Source: Streptomyces sp. MA5143a (GTDB taxonomy: Bacteria; Actinomycetota; Actinomycetes; Streptomycetales; Streptomycetaceae). From it: DNA of 64,000 nt. The number at the start of each line of letters is the position of its first letter. Position 1 is the stretch's first letter. Under the pieces are notes generated by a model. It did not search any database. It saw only the letters and a program-made list of their open reading frames with translations, and was not told the DNA's origin. The stretch is from assembly GCF_900290235.1 (NCBI RefSeq), contig NZ_OLMK01000036.1, forward strand, positions 1 through 64,000, written 5' to 3'. This document shows, piece by piece, positions 33,687 through 42,626 of the stretch. The position numbers and the translations under genes are program-made.

Positions 33687-34076
33687 TCAGAAGAACACCC
33701 CGCAGCGCAGCAGCACGTTCGCGTACGGCCGCGCCTCCCCGGTGCGGACGACCAGCCGCGCGTCCTCCGACAGTTCCTTCAGCCGCTCGTGCGGGACCAG
33801 CTCCAGCGCCGCGAAGCGGTCCGCCAGCAGGGCCGCCGCCTCCGGGTTGGCGTCCCGGACCTCGTGCGCGGCGGTCGCGCCCTCGACCACGAGTTCGTCG
33901 AGCAGCCCGTCCAGCACCTCGGCGAACGACGGCACCCCCGCCCGGAACGCCAGGTCGACCACCCGCGGCCCCCGCGGCACCGGCATCCCCGCGTCGCACA
34001 CCAGCACCCCGTGCCCGTGCCCCAACTCTGCGAGCGCCCCGGCCAGATGACGGTTGAGTATCCCGCCCCGCCTCAC
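33687..34076 (-). CDS. rbsD: D-ribose pyranase RbsD
   Basis: A 129-residue enzyme that interconverts pyranose and furanose forms of ribose. RRGGILNRHLAGALAELGHGHGVLVCDAGMPVP contains the catalytic His region; VDLAFRAGVPSFAEVLDGLL, RDANPEAAAL and EARPYANVLLRCGVFF are characteristic. GTG 34076 overlaps the rbsK stop (GTGA). Last gene of the ribose operon. Confidence 0.92.
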   Translation of the reverse strand: MRRGGILNRHLAGALAELGHGHGVLVCDAGMPVPRGPRVVDLAFRAGVPSFAEVLDGLLDELVVEGATAAHEVRDANPEAAALLADRFAALELVPHERLKELSEDARLVVRTGEARPYANVLLRCGVFF

Positions 34077-34987
34077 CGGCCCCCACCCCCGAGCGCGGCC
34101 ACCTCGCCGGCCGTCGGGAACGACACCTGCGCCCCGGCCCTGGTGACGGCAGCCGCCCCGACCCGCGCCGCGTACGCGGCGGCCTCGGCCGGCTCCTCGC
34201 CCGCGCCGAGCTTCCACGCCAGCGCCGCCGTGAACGCGTCCCCGGCCCCCGTGGTGTCCACCGCCTCCACCTTCAGGGCCGCCACCCGGGCGGTGCCCTC
34301 GGCGGTCGCGATCAGCGCGCCCTCCGCGCCCAGCGTCACCACCACCGAGCGCGGCCCGAGCGCCAGCAGCGCCCGCGCCCAGTCCTCCGGCGACCCCGCC
34401 AGCTCGCCCCCGGCGATGACCCGCGCCTCGTGCTCGTTGACGATCAGCGGATCGCAGGCCGCCAGCACCTCCCCGGGCAACTCCCGCGGCGGCGACGGGT
34501 TCAGCACGAACCGTGTGCCCTCCGGCAGCCGCCGTACGACCTCCACCACCGTCTCCAACGGGATCTCCAACTGAGCCGACACCACCCGGGAACGCCGGAG
34601 CAGCGGGTCCGCGGCCCGGACGTCCTCGGGGGTCAGCCTCCCGTTGGCGCCGGGCGACACGACGATGCTGTTGTCGCCCGACGGGTCCACGGTGATCAGG
34701 GCGACCCCGGTGGGCGCCCCGCCGACCAGCACCCCCGCCGTGTCGACCCCCGCCTCGCGGAGCGAGTCGAGCAGCAGCCGGCCGTTGCCGTCGTCACCGA
34801 CCCGGGCGAGCAGCGCCGTACGGGCCCCGAGCCGGGCCGCAGCCACCGCCTGGTTGGCACCCTTGCCACCCGGGTGCACGGCCAGGTCGGAGCCGAGCAC
34901 CGTCTCACCGGCCCCCGGCCGCCGCTCGACACCGATCACCAGGTCGGCGTTGGCCGATCCCACGACCAGGAGGTCGTAGTCGTACAT
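34073..34987 (-). CDS. rbsK: Ribokinase RbsK
   Basis: A 304-residue PfkB-family kinase that makes ribose 5-phosphate. The first family signature is GGKGANQAVAAARLG and the second is DTTGAGDAFTAALAW with the catalytic Asp. GSANADLVIGVERRPGAGETVLG at the N-terminus and NPSPPRELP, VNEHEAR are ribokinase features. It lies 107 bp after rbsC-rbsB, separated by a hairpin, and overlaps rbsD. Confidence 0.92.
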   Translation of the reverse strand: MYDYDLLVVGSANADLVIGVERRPGAGETVLGSDLAVHPGGKGANQAVAAARLGARTALLARVGDDGNGRLLLDSLREAGVDTAGVLVGGAPTGVALITVDPSGDNSIVVSPGANGRLTPEDVRAADPLLRRSRVVSAQLEIPLETVVEVVRRLPEGTRFVLNPSPPRELPGEVLAACDPLIVNEHEARVIAGGELAGSPEDWARALLALGPRSVVVTLGAEGALIATAEGTARVAALKVEAVDTTGAGDAFTAALAWKLGAGEEPAEAAAYAARVGAAAVTRAGAQVSFPTAGEVAALGGGGR

Positions 34988-35057
34988 GAAGCATCTCCCT
35001 GTGCTGGGTTGGAGCCGCCCGCCGGCCGGTCGCGCCGGAGGGCGGAGAAGCCGAAGC

Positions 35058-35083
35058 GGCCGGACGGATCCCCCCGTCCGGCC
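35058..35083. terminator. Intra-operon hairpin between rbsC-rbsB and rbsK
   Basis: A perfect 10-bp stem (35058-35067 and 35074-35083) with a 6-nt loop lies just after the transporter stop. It may lower expression of rbsK and rbsD or protect the upstream mRNA. Confidence 0.6.
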
Positions 35084-35094
35084 ACCGCATCGTG

Positions 35095-37047
35095 TCAGCC
35101 GCCGAACTCGGCCACGTTCTGCGCCGTGACCACCTTCACCGGCACCATCACCGACTTCTTCACCTTCTCGCCCTCGGCCGCCCGCACCGCGTTGCGCACC
35201 GCGATCCTGCCGAGTTCGGCGGGCTGCTGCGCGACCGACGCGTACAGCGTGCCGCCCTCGACGGCCTTCAGACCGTCGGCGGTGCCGTCGAAGCCGATGA
35301 CCTGGACGGTCTTCCCGGCCTTGGCACCGAGCGCCTTGATCGCGCCGAGCGCCATCTCGTCGTTCTCCGCGAAGACACCGTCGACGTCGGGGTTGGCCTG
35401 GAGGAGGTTCGTCATCACGTCGAGACCCTTGGTGCGGTCCCAGTCGGCGGGCTGCCTGGCGAGGACCTTGATGCCCGGGTACGCCTTCAGTCCCTCGGCG
35501 AAGCCCGCGCCGCGCTCCCGGCTGGCGGAGGTGCCCGCCTGGCCCTGGAGGACGACGATCTCGCCCTTGCCGCCCAGCTTCTCCGCGAGCGCCTTCGCGG
35601 CCAGCTTCCCGCCGCTGACGTTGTCGGAGGCGACGAGGGCCGCCGTGTTCGCGCCGTTGACCGCCCGGTCGACCGCCACCAGCGGGATGTCCGCCTTGTT
35701 CACGGCCTTCGCCGCCGGGGTCACCGCGTCGGAGTCCACCGGGTTCACGATGATCGTGCCGAGACCTTCACTGGTGAAGTTCTGCAACTGGTTGGCCTGC
35801 TGCGAGGCGTCGTTCTGCGCGTCCGTCACGGACAGGTCGACACCCAGCTTCTTCGCCTCCTCCTGCGCGCCGGCCCGGATCTGCACGAAGAAGGGGTTGT
35901 TCAGCGTGGACAGCGACAGCCCGATCTTCTGGCTCTTGGCCGCCGACGAACCGCTGTGCAGGAAGGACGTCGCGCCCACGACCGCCGCCGCGACCACCGC
36001 CGCCAGGAGGTAGGTCAGCGCCTGCTTGCCCCGGTCGCCCGAGCCACCGGTCCCGGCCGCCACGGGGGTGGCCCCGGCCTTGCGGCGGACCGTGTCGAGG
36101 AGCACCGCCAGCGCGATCACCACACCGATGACGACCTGCTGCCAGAACGCCGACACCGACAGCAGGTTCAGGCCGTTGCGCAGCACCGCCAGGATCAGCG
36201 CGCCGATCAGCGTGCCCGAAGCCTTGCCCGTGCCGCCGGCCAGGGAGGCGCCGCCGATGACCACCGCCGCGATCGCGTCCAGCTCGTAGCCCTGCGCGGC
36301 CTGCGGCTGCGCGGAGGACAGCCGGGAGGCCAGCACGATGCCCGCCGCCGCGGCGAACAGCCCGGACAGGGCGTAGATCACGAGCTTCTGCCGCTTCACC
36401 CGCAGGCCGGACAGCCGGGCCGCCTCCTCGTTGCCGCCGATCGCGTACATGGCCCGCCCGATGTACGTCCGGCCCAGGACCACCGCCGTGATCAGACCCA
36501 TGACGACCATCACCAGGACGGGCACCGGCAGCCAGCCGCCGAGGTTGTCACCGAGGTGCGACACCGACTCCGGGAACGCGATCGGGCTGCCCTGCGAGAT
36601 CACCAGCGACAGACCGCGCCCCACCGACAGCATCGCGAGCGTCGCGATGAACGGGGGCAGCTTCCCGTACGAGACGAGGAAACCGTTGACGAGACCGCAC
36701 GCGATGCCGGTGACGATCGCGAGGAGGACGGCTATCGGGACCGGCACGCCCTCCGACGTGGCGCTCCACGCCAGCACGGTCGCCGACAGGGCCGCCACCG
36801 AACCCACCGACAGGTCGATGCCCGCCGAGACGATCACGAAGGTCACACCGAAGGCGAGGATGGCGGTGACGGCCGCCTGGACGCCGATGTTCAGCAGGTT
36901 GTCGGCCGTCAGGAAGTCGCCGGACAGCACCGACATCGCGACGACGAGGACGATGAGGGCGCTCAGCGCGCCGTTGTCGAGCAGGATTCTGCGCAGGCCC
37001 GAGGGGCCACTCGCGCCCGTCGTGCTCTTGAGCGTGTCAGCGGCCAC
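35095..37047 (-). CDS. rbsCB: Ribose ABC permease fused to its binding protein (RbsC-RbsB)
   Basis: A 650-residue fusion. Residues 1 to about 330 are an RbsC-type permease (GVTFVIVSAGIDLSVGSVAALSA, YAIGGNEEAARLSGLRV, AVVIGGASLAGGTG). A linker and one more helix (about 345-367, ALTYLLAAVVAAAVVGATSFL) lead to a periplasmic-type binding protein of about 290 residues (KIGLSLSTLNNPFFVQIRAGAQEEAKKLG, VDSDAVTPAAKAVNKADIPLVAVDRAVNG). The binding domain is thus tethered outside the membrane without a lipobox. No separate rbsB occurs nearby. The start overlaps the rbsA end by 11 bp. I recall such fusions in Streptomyces ribose operons. Confidence 0.9.
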   Translation of the reverse strand: MAADTLKSTTGASGPSGLRRILLDNGALSALIVLVVAMSVLSGDFLTADNLLNIGVQAAVTAILAFGVTFVIVSAGIDLSVGSVAALSATVLAWSATSEGVPVPIAVLLAIVTGIACGLVNGFLVSYGKLPPFIATLAMLSVGRGLSLVISQGSPIAFPESVSHLGDNLGGWLPVPVLVMVVMGLITAVVLGRTYIGRAMYAIGGNEEAARLSGLRVKRQKLVIYALSGLFAAAAGIVLASRLSSAQPQAAQGYELDAIAAVVIGGASLAGGTGKASGTLIGALILAVLRNGLNLLSVSAFWQQVVIGVVIALAVLLDTVRRKAGATPVAAGTGGSGDRGKQALTYLLAAVVAAAVVGATSFLHSGSSAAKSQKIGLSLSTLNNPFFVQIRAGAQEEAKKLGVDLSVTDAQNDASQQANQLQNFTSEGLGTIIVNPVDSDAVTPAAKAVNKADIPLVAVDRAVNGANTAALVASDNVSGGKLAAKALAEKLGGKGEIVVLQGQAGTSASRERGAGFAEGLKAYPGIKVLARQPADWDRTKGLDVMTNLLQANPDVDGVFAENDEMALGAIKALGAKAGKTVQVIGFDGTADGLKAVEGGTLYASVAQQPAELGRIAVRNAVRAAEGEKVKKSVMVPVKVVTAQNVAEFGG

Positions 37048-38566
37048 CGGTGGCCTCCGTTCCGGTCGAGGTGGTGTGCGGGGTGGACACGGCGAGCGCC
37101 ATCACCGCGTCCTGGGTGGCCTCGGCGGCGGGCAGTTCGCCCGCGATCCGCCCCTGGGCCATGACGATCACCCGGTCGCTCATGCCGAGCACCTCGGGCA
37201 GATCGCTGGAGATCATCAGGACGGCGGCGCCGGCGGCCGTCAGCTCGTTGATCAGCTCGTAGATCTCGACCTTCGCGCCGACGTCGATACCGCGCGTCGG
37301 CTCGTCGAGGATCAGCACCTTGGTGTCCGCGAGCAGCCACTTGCCGATGACGACCTTCTGCTGGTTGCCGCCGGACAGCGTCCGCACCGACTGGCCGAGC
37401 CCCGCCATGCGCACGCCCAGCTGCCCGGCGACCCGCGCCGCGTTCGCCCGCTGCCCCTTGAGGTCGACGAACCCGCCCCGGGTCGCGCCCCGCAGGGTGA
37501 CCAGACCGAGGTTCTCCCCCACGGACGCGTCCAGCACCAGCCCCTGGCCCTTGCGGTCCTCGGGGACGAGACCGACCCCCGCGGTCATCGCCGCGTTGAC
37601 GTCATGCTTCGGGACGGGGGCGCCGGAGACCTTCACGGCTCCCTTGTCGTACGGGTCGGCGCCGAACACGGCCCGCACGACCTCCGTACGGCCTGCCCCG
37701 ACGAGCCCGGCGATGCCGACGACCTCACCGGCCCGCACCTCGAAACTCACGTCGTGGAACACACCGTCCCGCGTGAGCCCCTCGACGGCCAGCAGCGCCT
37801 CCCCGGAGTCCGGCCGTCGGCGCGGGTACTGCTGCTCGATCGACCGGCCCACCATGAGCCGTACGAGTTCCTCCTCGGGCGTGGACGCCGGAACCTGCCC
37901 GACGCTCTTCCCGTCCCGGATCACCGTCACCCGGTCACCCAGCGCGGCGATCTCCTCCAGGTGGTGCGTGATGAAGACGATCCCGACCCCGTCCTCGCGC
38001 AGCCTGCGCACGATCGCGAAGAGCTTCTCGACCTCCTCGGTCGTCAGCACGGCCGTCGGCTCGTCCATGATCAGCACGCGCGCGTCCAGGCTGAGCGCCT
38101 TCGCGATCTCGACCATCTGGAGCCGTGCGATACCGAGCTCACGGACCCGCGCGCGGGGTGACACGTCCACGCCGACCCGCTCCAGCAGGACGGCGGCGTC
38201 CGCCTCCATCCGCTTGCGGTCGATCATCCCGAAGCGGCGCGGCTGCCGCCCCAGGAAGATGTTCTCGGCGACCGTCAGATCGGGAACGAGGTTGAACTCC
38301 TGGTAGATCGTGGCGATCCCGAGGCGCTCGGAGTCCTGCGCGCCGTGGATGCGCACCTCCTCGCCGCCGGCCAGGATCCGCCCGGCGTCGGGCGTGTAGG
38401 CACCGGAGAGCATCTTGATGAGCGTGCTCTTGCCGGCACCGTTCTCACCGAGCAGTACGTGCACCTCGCCCCGGCGCAGATCGAAGTCGACGCCGTCCAG
38501 CGCGACCACACCGGGGAAGGACTTCCGTATGCCTTCGATGCGCAGCAACTCGTCCGCGTTGCTCAC
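37037..38566 (-). CDS. rbsA: Ribose ABC transporter ATPase RbsA (two ATPase domains)
   Basis: A 509-residue double ATPase. The first domain has GENGAGKST, ATIYQEFNLVPDLTVAENIFLG and LIMDEPTAVLT; the second has the degenerate Walker A GLVGAGRTE, LSGGNQQKVVIGKWL and LILDEPTRGIDVGAK, as usual for RbsA/MglA. GTG 38566 has AAAGGAG 7 nt upstream and overlaps the LacI stop (GTGA), so it is preferred over the in-frame ATG at 38605. Confidence 0.92.
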   Translation of the reverse strand: MSNADELLRIEGIRKSFPGVVALDGVDFDLRRGEVHVLLGENGAGKSTLIKMLSGAYTPDAGRILAGGEEVRIHGAQDSERLGIATIYQEFNLVPDLTVAENIFLGRQPRRFGMIDRKRMEADAAVLLERVGVDVSPRARVRELGIARLQMVEIAKALSLDARVLIMDEPTAVLTTEEVEKLFAIVRRLREDGVGIVFITHHLEEIAALGDRVTVIRDGKSVGQVPASTPEEELVRLMVGRSIEQQYPRRRPDSGEALLAVEGLTRDGVFHDVSFEVRAGEVVGIAGLVGAGRTEVVRAVFGADPYDKGAVKVSGAPVPKHDVNAAMTAGVGLVPEDRKGQGLVLDASVGENLGLVTLRGATRGGFVDLKGQRANAARVAGQLGVRMAGLGQSVRTLSGGNQQKVVIGKWLLADTKVLILDEPTRGIDVGAKVEIYELINELTAAGAAVLMISSDLPEVLGMSDRVIVMAQGRIAGELPAAEATQDAVMALAVSTPHTTSTGTEATGGR

Positions 38567-39582
38567 GACGTGCTCCTTTGCACAGGGTTGGGGTTCTCGC
38601 CGCACGAGCGGCGTACGACGAGACGGGCGGGGAGGGTGACGGACTGCGGGGGCCGCCCCTCGATGCGGTCGACCAGCGCCCGCACGGCGGCGCGCCCCAG
38701 CTCGCCCGTGGGCTGGGCGATCGCCGTGATCGGCGGATCGGTGTGCACGAACCAGGGGATGTCGTCGAAGGCGGCCAGCGCGATGTCGTCCGGAACCCGC
38801 ATCCCACGCGCGCGTACCGCGTCCAGCGCGCCGAGCGCCATCAGGTTGTCGGCCGCGAACACGACCTCGGGCGGCGTGACCAGGTCGAGGAAGCCCTCGG
38901 TGACCCGGCGCCCGCTCTCGGCCTGGAAGTCGCCCTGCCCTATGTAGTCCTCAGGCAGGTCGAGCCCGTACGCGTGCAGCGCCGCGCGGAAGGACGCCAC
39001 ACGCTCCTGGCCGGTCGTGGTCGAAGCCGGGCCCGCGATGATGGCCAGCCGCCGGTGCCCGAGCCCGTACAGATGCGCCACGAGATCCCGCACGGCGGCC
39101 TGCCCGTCCGCCCGGACCACCGGCACGTCCACACCCGGGATCCACCGGTCCACGAACACCATCGGCGTGCCCGCCCGCACCGCGTCCAGCATCAGCGGGG
39201 AGCCGCCGTCGGTGGGGGAGACGAGCAGCCCGTCGATCCGCCGGTCGAGCAGGTTCCGCACATGGTGGTCCTGGAGGTCCGGCCGCTCGTCGGCGTTCCC
39301 GATGATCACGCTGTACCCGAGCGCGCGGGCCTCCTCCTCCACGGAGCGCGCCAGCTCCGTGAAGTACGGGTTCATCACGTCGCTGATGACCAGGCCGAGG
39401 GTGTGGGTCTGGTCGGTGCGCAGGGAGCGGGCGACGGCGTTCGGGCGGTAGCCCAGCGTCTCGACGGCGGCCAGCACCCGCGCGCGGGCGTCGGCACTGA
39501 CCGACGGATGGTCGTTGAGGACCCGCGACACCGTGGCGACGGAGACCCCCGCCTCGGCAGCGACGTCCTTGATGCTCGCCAT
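38563..39582 (-). CDS. LacI-family regulator of the ribose operon
   Basis: A 339-residue repressor. The helix-turn-helix is SIKDVAAEAGVSVATVSRVLNDHPSVSADARARVLAAVETLGYRPNAVARSLR. A sugar-binding domain follows (TLGLVISDVMNPYFTELARSVEEEA, GGSPLMLDAVRAGTPMVFVDR, ADNLMALGALDAVRARG, DIALAAFDDIPWF). It is the first gene of the ribose operon and so controls itself. Two palindromic operators lie right upstream at 39601 and 39633. Confidence 0.92.
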   Translation of the reverse strand: MASIKDVAAEAGVSVATVSRVLNDHPSVSADARARVLAAVETLGYRPNAVARSLRTDQTHTLGLVISDVMNPYFTELARSVEEEARALGYSVIIGNADERPDLQDHHVRNLLDRRIDGLLVSPTDGGSPLMLDAVRAGTPMVFVDRWIPGVDVPVVRADGQAAVRDLVAHLYGLGHRRLAIIAGPASTTTGQERVASFRAALHAYGLDLPEDYIGQGDFQAESGRRVTEGFLDLVTPPEVVFAADNLMALGALDAVRARGMRVPDDIALAAFDDIPWFVHTDPPITAIAQPTGELGRAAVRALVDRIEGRPPQSVTLPARLVVRRSCGENPNPVQRSTS

Positions 39583-39600
39583 CGCCGCTCCACCTCCTCG

Positions 39601-39646
39601 TGGAATCGATTACATCGACGTGTACGGAGGATTGGAATCGATTACA
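39601..39646. promoter_or_regulatory. Two LacI-type operators upstream of the ribose operon
   Basis: TGGAATCGATTACA occurs at 39601-39614 and again, identical, at 39633-39646. The core AATCGATT is a perfect palindrome with the central CG usual for LacI operators. Start-to-start spacing is 32 bp, about three helical turns, so two dimers would bind the same DNA face. Confidence 0.8.
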
Positions 39647-39852
39647 CAGACGGAAACAAGAGCGTGGGGGTGGCCGAAATTCAATCGTGACCGAGGGGGC
39701 GTGACCGACACCGCGAGGCGCAAGGCCCGAGCTCGGGCGCTCCTGCGCGGCGACACGGCCGGCTCGGCTCCGTCACCCTCGTCGATAGCCCGCCCCGGTG
39801 ATCTGACACCGTGAAGGAATCGAGTTGCCACGCTCGCATCGCAGCCCGAACG

Positions 39853-40650
39853 ATGGCGCCTGTGACGACTACGGGAGAACTGCCGCCAGGTGATGCCGTC
39901 AGGCCGGTCGCGCTGGTGACCGGGGTCGGCCGGTCCGTCGGCATCGGCGCGGGCATCGCTCACCGGCTGGCCGAGGCGGGTTGGGATGTCGCCTTCACGT
40001 ACTGGACGCCGTACGACGCCCGCATGGCCTGGGGTGCCGAGGCCGGCGCCGCGGACACCATCGCCGAGGCGTTGGCCGAACGAGGCGCCGACGTGGTGGC
40101 GGTCGAGGCGGACCTCGCCGACCCGGAGGCGGCTGAGCGTGTCTTCGATGCCGCCGAGCGTCGCCTGGGCGGCATCACCGCCCTGGTGATGTGCCACTGC
40201 GAGTCGGTCGACTCCGGTCTGCTCGACACCACGCTGGAGAGCTTCGACCGCCACTTCGCGGTCAACGCCCGCGCCACCTGGCTGCTGATCCGCGAGTACG
40301 GCCGCCGCTTCCAGGGCCCCCCGGGAACCGGACGCGTCATCAGCCTCACCAGCGACCACACCGTCGGCAACCTGCCCTACGGAGCAAGCAAGGGCGCACT
40401 CGACCGCATCACCCTGGCGGCCGCCCACGAACTCTCCCACCTCGGGATCACCGCCAACGTGATCAACCCGGGCCCGGTGGACACGGGTTGGATGACCGAG
40501 GACATCCGGGAGCACGTACTGGGCCGGACGCCCCTGGGCCGTCTGGGCAGCCCGCAGGACACCGCCCATCTCGTTGCATTCCTGTGCTCACCGCAGGGTC
40601 AGTGGATCAACGGGCAGCTCCTGAAGAGCAACGGTGGCTTCGCCGGCTGA
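39853..40650 (+). CDS. Short-chain dehydrogenase/reductase (SDR)
   Basis: A 265-residue NAD(P)-dependent oxidoreductase. VALVTGVGRSVGIGAGIA is the cofactor motif; the catalytic residues fit SLTSDHTVGNLPYGASKGALD (Ser, YxxxK). INPGPVDTGWMTEDI and GQLLKSNGGFAG are typical of the classical SDR C-terminus. The start is uncertain: ATG 39853 has no good ribosome binding site, and GTG 39811 in frame is possible. The motif set is like 3-oxoacyl reductases, but no substrate can be named. Transcribed alone. Confidence 0.82.
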   Translation: MAPVTTTGELPPGDAVRPVALVTGVGRSVGIGAGIAHRLAEAGWDVAFTYWTPYDARMAWGAEAGAADTIAEALAERGADVVAVEADLADPEAAERVFDAAERRLGGITALVMCHCESVDSGLLDTTLESFDRHFAVNARATWLLIREYGRRFQGPPGTGRVISLTSDHTVGNLPYGASKGALDRITLAAAHELSHLGITANVINPGPVDTGWMTEDIREHVLGRTPLGRLGSPQDTAHLVAFLCSPQGQWINGQLLKSNGGFAG

Positions 40651-40704
40651 TCGCCCGACCGGCGGAGGCGGCGTCGTCGTGCTCGACCAGGACACCGTTG
40701 CCGA

Positions 40705-41142
40705 TCAAACGGCCCGAGAGAGCTGTTCGCGCACCCAGCCGGGGTCGGGGTTGGTGTGGGACCGGCCCGCCACGACGACGGTCGGCACGGTCTCGTTGCC
40801 GTCGTTGGCCGCCCGCACCGCCGCGGCACCCGCCGCGTCACGCCAGATGTTCACCCAGTACGCCCGCCCGGCGTCGCGGCCCAGCCGGAGGCGAAGTCGC
40901 ATGCAGTACGTACAGCCCGGCCGCCAGAACACGACGGGCCGACCGTCGACCGCGCTGCGACGTTGCGCCTCCTGCGCACCGATGGACTTCGGGAAGATCA
41001 GGGGCGAGTTCACGCCGGCGAGCAGCAGGAACACCAGCAGGAGTACCGCGGCCGTACCGACATCCCCCTTGACGATCTGCGCGGCCGCGACGACCGAGCC
41101 GCAGAGCACGAGCAGTATCGGCAGGATCCACGCGCGCATCAT
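40705..41142 (-). CDS. Membrane-anchored glutaredoxin-like protein
   Basis: A 145-residue protein. Two hydrophobic helices lie at residues 5-21 and about 29-44, followed by a thioredoxin-fold domain with PVVFWRPGCTYCMRLRLRLG (CxxC redox motif), YWVNIWRDAAGAAAVRAAN and NETVPTVVV, the cis-Pro region of glutaredoxins. This matches the mycoredoxin-like group in actinobacteria. The domain is predicted on the cytoplasmic side if both helices cross the membrane. Converges on the SDR gene. Confidence 0.8.
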   Translation of the reverse strand: MMRAWILPILLVLCGSVVAAAQIVKGDVGTAAVLLLVFLLLAGVNSPLIFPKSIGAQEAQRRSAVDGRPVVFWRPGCTYCMRLRLRLGRDAGRAYWVNIWRDAAGAAAVRAANDGNETVPTVVVAGRSHTNPDPGWVREQLSRAV

Positions 41143-41193
41143 GATCCCGCAGCCTAGCGATGAGTCGAACTGTTTCTCGCTTCCCGGAACGCC

Positions 41194-41598
41194 CTACGCC
41201 GCCGCCAGCTCGCACCACACGTACTTGCCCGGACTGCCGAACCTGGCGGACGGCATCCATCCCCAGTACTGCGTACAGGCCGCGACGAGCCCCAGCCCCC
41301 GCCCGCCCTCCTGCTCACCCACCAGCTCCAACCCCCGTGGTGGTTCCGGCGGTTCGGGGTCGGCGTCCCAGGCCCCGATCCACACCGTCCCCTCCGGTGA
41401 CCTCCGCACCCGGAGCGCGGCGGGTCCCTTCGTGTGCAGTACAGCATTGGAGACCAGTTCGGTCGCGAGAAGTTCGGCGGTGTCCACGAGGTTGACGAGG
41501 CCGTGCAGGGTGAGGATCAGCCGCAGGGTGCGGCGGCAGATGGTCACGGCTCTGGGGTCGTTGGGGATGTGGAGGGTGTAGTCCCAGGTTTCGGGCAT
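41194..41598 (-). CDS. ATP-binding anti-sigma-factor-like protein (HATPase_c)
   Basis: A 134-residue GHKL-type ATP-binding domain. LLATELVSNAVLHTKGP is the N-box and GGRGLGLVAACTQYWGW the G-box region. It has only the ATPase domain, as in RsbW/SpoIIAB-like serine kinases. It is divergent from a WhiJ-like helix-turn-helix gene followed by a DUF397 gene, the standard three-gene set that occurs many times in Streptomyces genomes and is linked to development and antibiotic control. Confidence 0.85.
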   Translation of the reverse strand: MPETWDYTLHIPNDPRAVTICRRTLRLILTLHGLVNLVDTAELLATELVSNAVLHTKGPAALRVRRSPEGTVWIGAWDADPEPPEPPRGLELVGEQEGGRGLGLVAACTQYWGWMPSARFGSPGKYVWCELAAA

Positions 41599-41778
41599 GG
41601 GTCATCAACTCCGGGGAGAGGAAGGAGGGTTCGCACACGGTGGCATTGCCGAAGCCGTCATGGCGCGACGGAGCGGTGCGCTTCCGTAGTGTGTTCGTCG
41701 TGTCACAGACGGTAGGGGTAACCTGTAACCCCAGGCAAGCCGGATGTGGATTCCGCCCCCGAAAGAGGAGAGCAACGC
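41599..41778. promoter_or_regulatory. Divergent promoter of the WhiJ-type triad
   Basis: A 180-bp divergent region with a lower GC content than its neighbours. GTAACCTGTAACC near 41718-41730 is a direct repeat of GTAACC and could be a site for the helix-turn-helix protein. Confidence 0.35.
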
Positions 41779-42618
41779 ATGGTCCAGAGGCGTGAACCAA
41801 CGGCTCGGCAGGTGCGGCTGGGCATCGAACTGCGCAGGCTCCGCGAAGCCGCCGGCCTGACAGCAGTCCAGTCGGCGGCGCTTCTCGGTGCGAACAGGGT
41901 GCAGATCAGCCACATCGAGTCGGGGCTCATCGGTGTGAGCGAGGAACGGTTGCGCCGTCTCGCGTCCCACTATGCCTGCACTGACGAGGAGTTCGTCAAC
42001 GCCCTGGTCGCGATGGCCGCGGACCGGACGCAGGGCTGGTGGGAGGAGTACCGGGGGAGGTTGCCGACACCCTTCCTGGACTTGTCGGAGCTCGATCACC
42101 ACGCGGCGTACCAACGGGATGTGGCCGTCCTGTATGTCCCCGGCCTCCTCCAGACCGAGGACTATGCCCGTGCGGTCTTCGCGTCACGAGTTCCTGAACT
42201 CACCCAGGAGGAACTCGACCTGCGCGTACGCCATCGTATGGCCAGGCAGGGGAAGGTCGCCTTCCCGCACGAGATCGTGATCCATGAGGCCGCGCTCCGC
42301 ATCAGGGTCGGCGACCGGGCTGCCGCCAGGGCCCAACTCACCCGGCTGGTGGGGCTGTCGGAGACGGACCGGATCACCTTGCGCGTCATCCCCTTCGACC
42401 TCGACGGCTTCGCCAGGGCCTCCAGTGTGATGACCTACGTCGGTGGTCCGGTCGCCAAGCTGGACACGGTGGTACGCGACGCCCCTCACGGCTCGATGCT
42501 CATCGACTCCGAAGCTCAACTCGCCAGCTATCGAACGCGCTTCCGTAAGGTGGAGGCGGTGTCACTCGCACCGGACAGGTCGCGTGACTTCATCAACCGG
42601 CTGGCGAAAGAGTTGTGA
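41779..42618 (+). CDS. Helix-turn-helix protein with DUF5753 domain (WhiJ-like)
   Basis: A 279-residue regulator. Residues of about 9-60 form an XRE helix-turn-helix (LGIELRRLREAAGLTAVQSAALLGANRVQISHIESGLIGVSEERLRRLA). The rest is the DUF5753 domain (WWEEYRGRLPTPFLDLSELDHHA, YVPGLLQTEDYARAVF, RVRHRMARQ, LRVIPFDLDG). ATG 41779 has GAGGAG 8 nt upstream. WhiJ-like proteins repress developmental genes and are relieved by a DUF397 partner; one lies 8 bp downstream here. Confidence 0.88.
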   Translation: MVQRREPTARQVRLGIELRRLREAAGLTAVQSAALLGANRVQISHIESGLIGVSEERLRRLASHYACTDEEFVNALVAMAADRTQGWWEEYRGRLPTPFLDLSELDHHAAYQRDVAVLYVPGLLQTEDYARAVFASRVPELTQEELDLRVRHRMARQGKVAFPHEIVIHEAALRIRVGDRAAARAQLTRLVGLSETDRITLRVIPFDLDGFARASSVMTYVGGPVAKLDTVVRDAPHGSMLIDSEAQLASYRTRFRKVEAVSLAPDRSRDFINRLAKEL

Positions 42619-42626
42619 GGCCCCCG

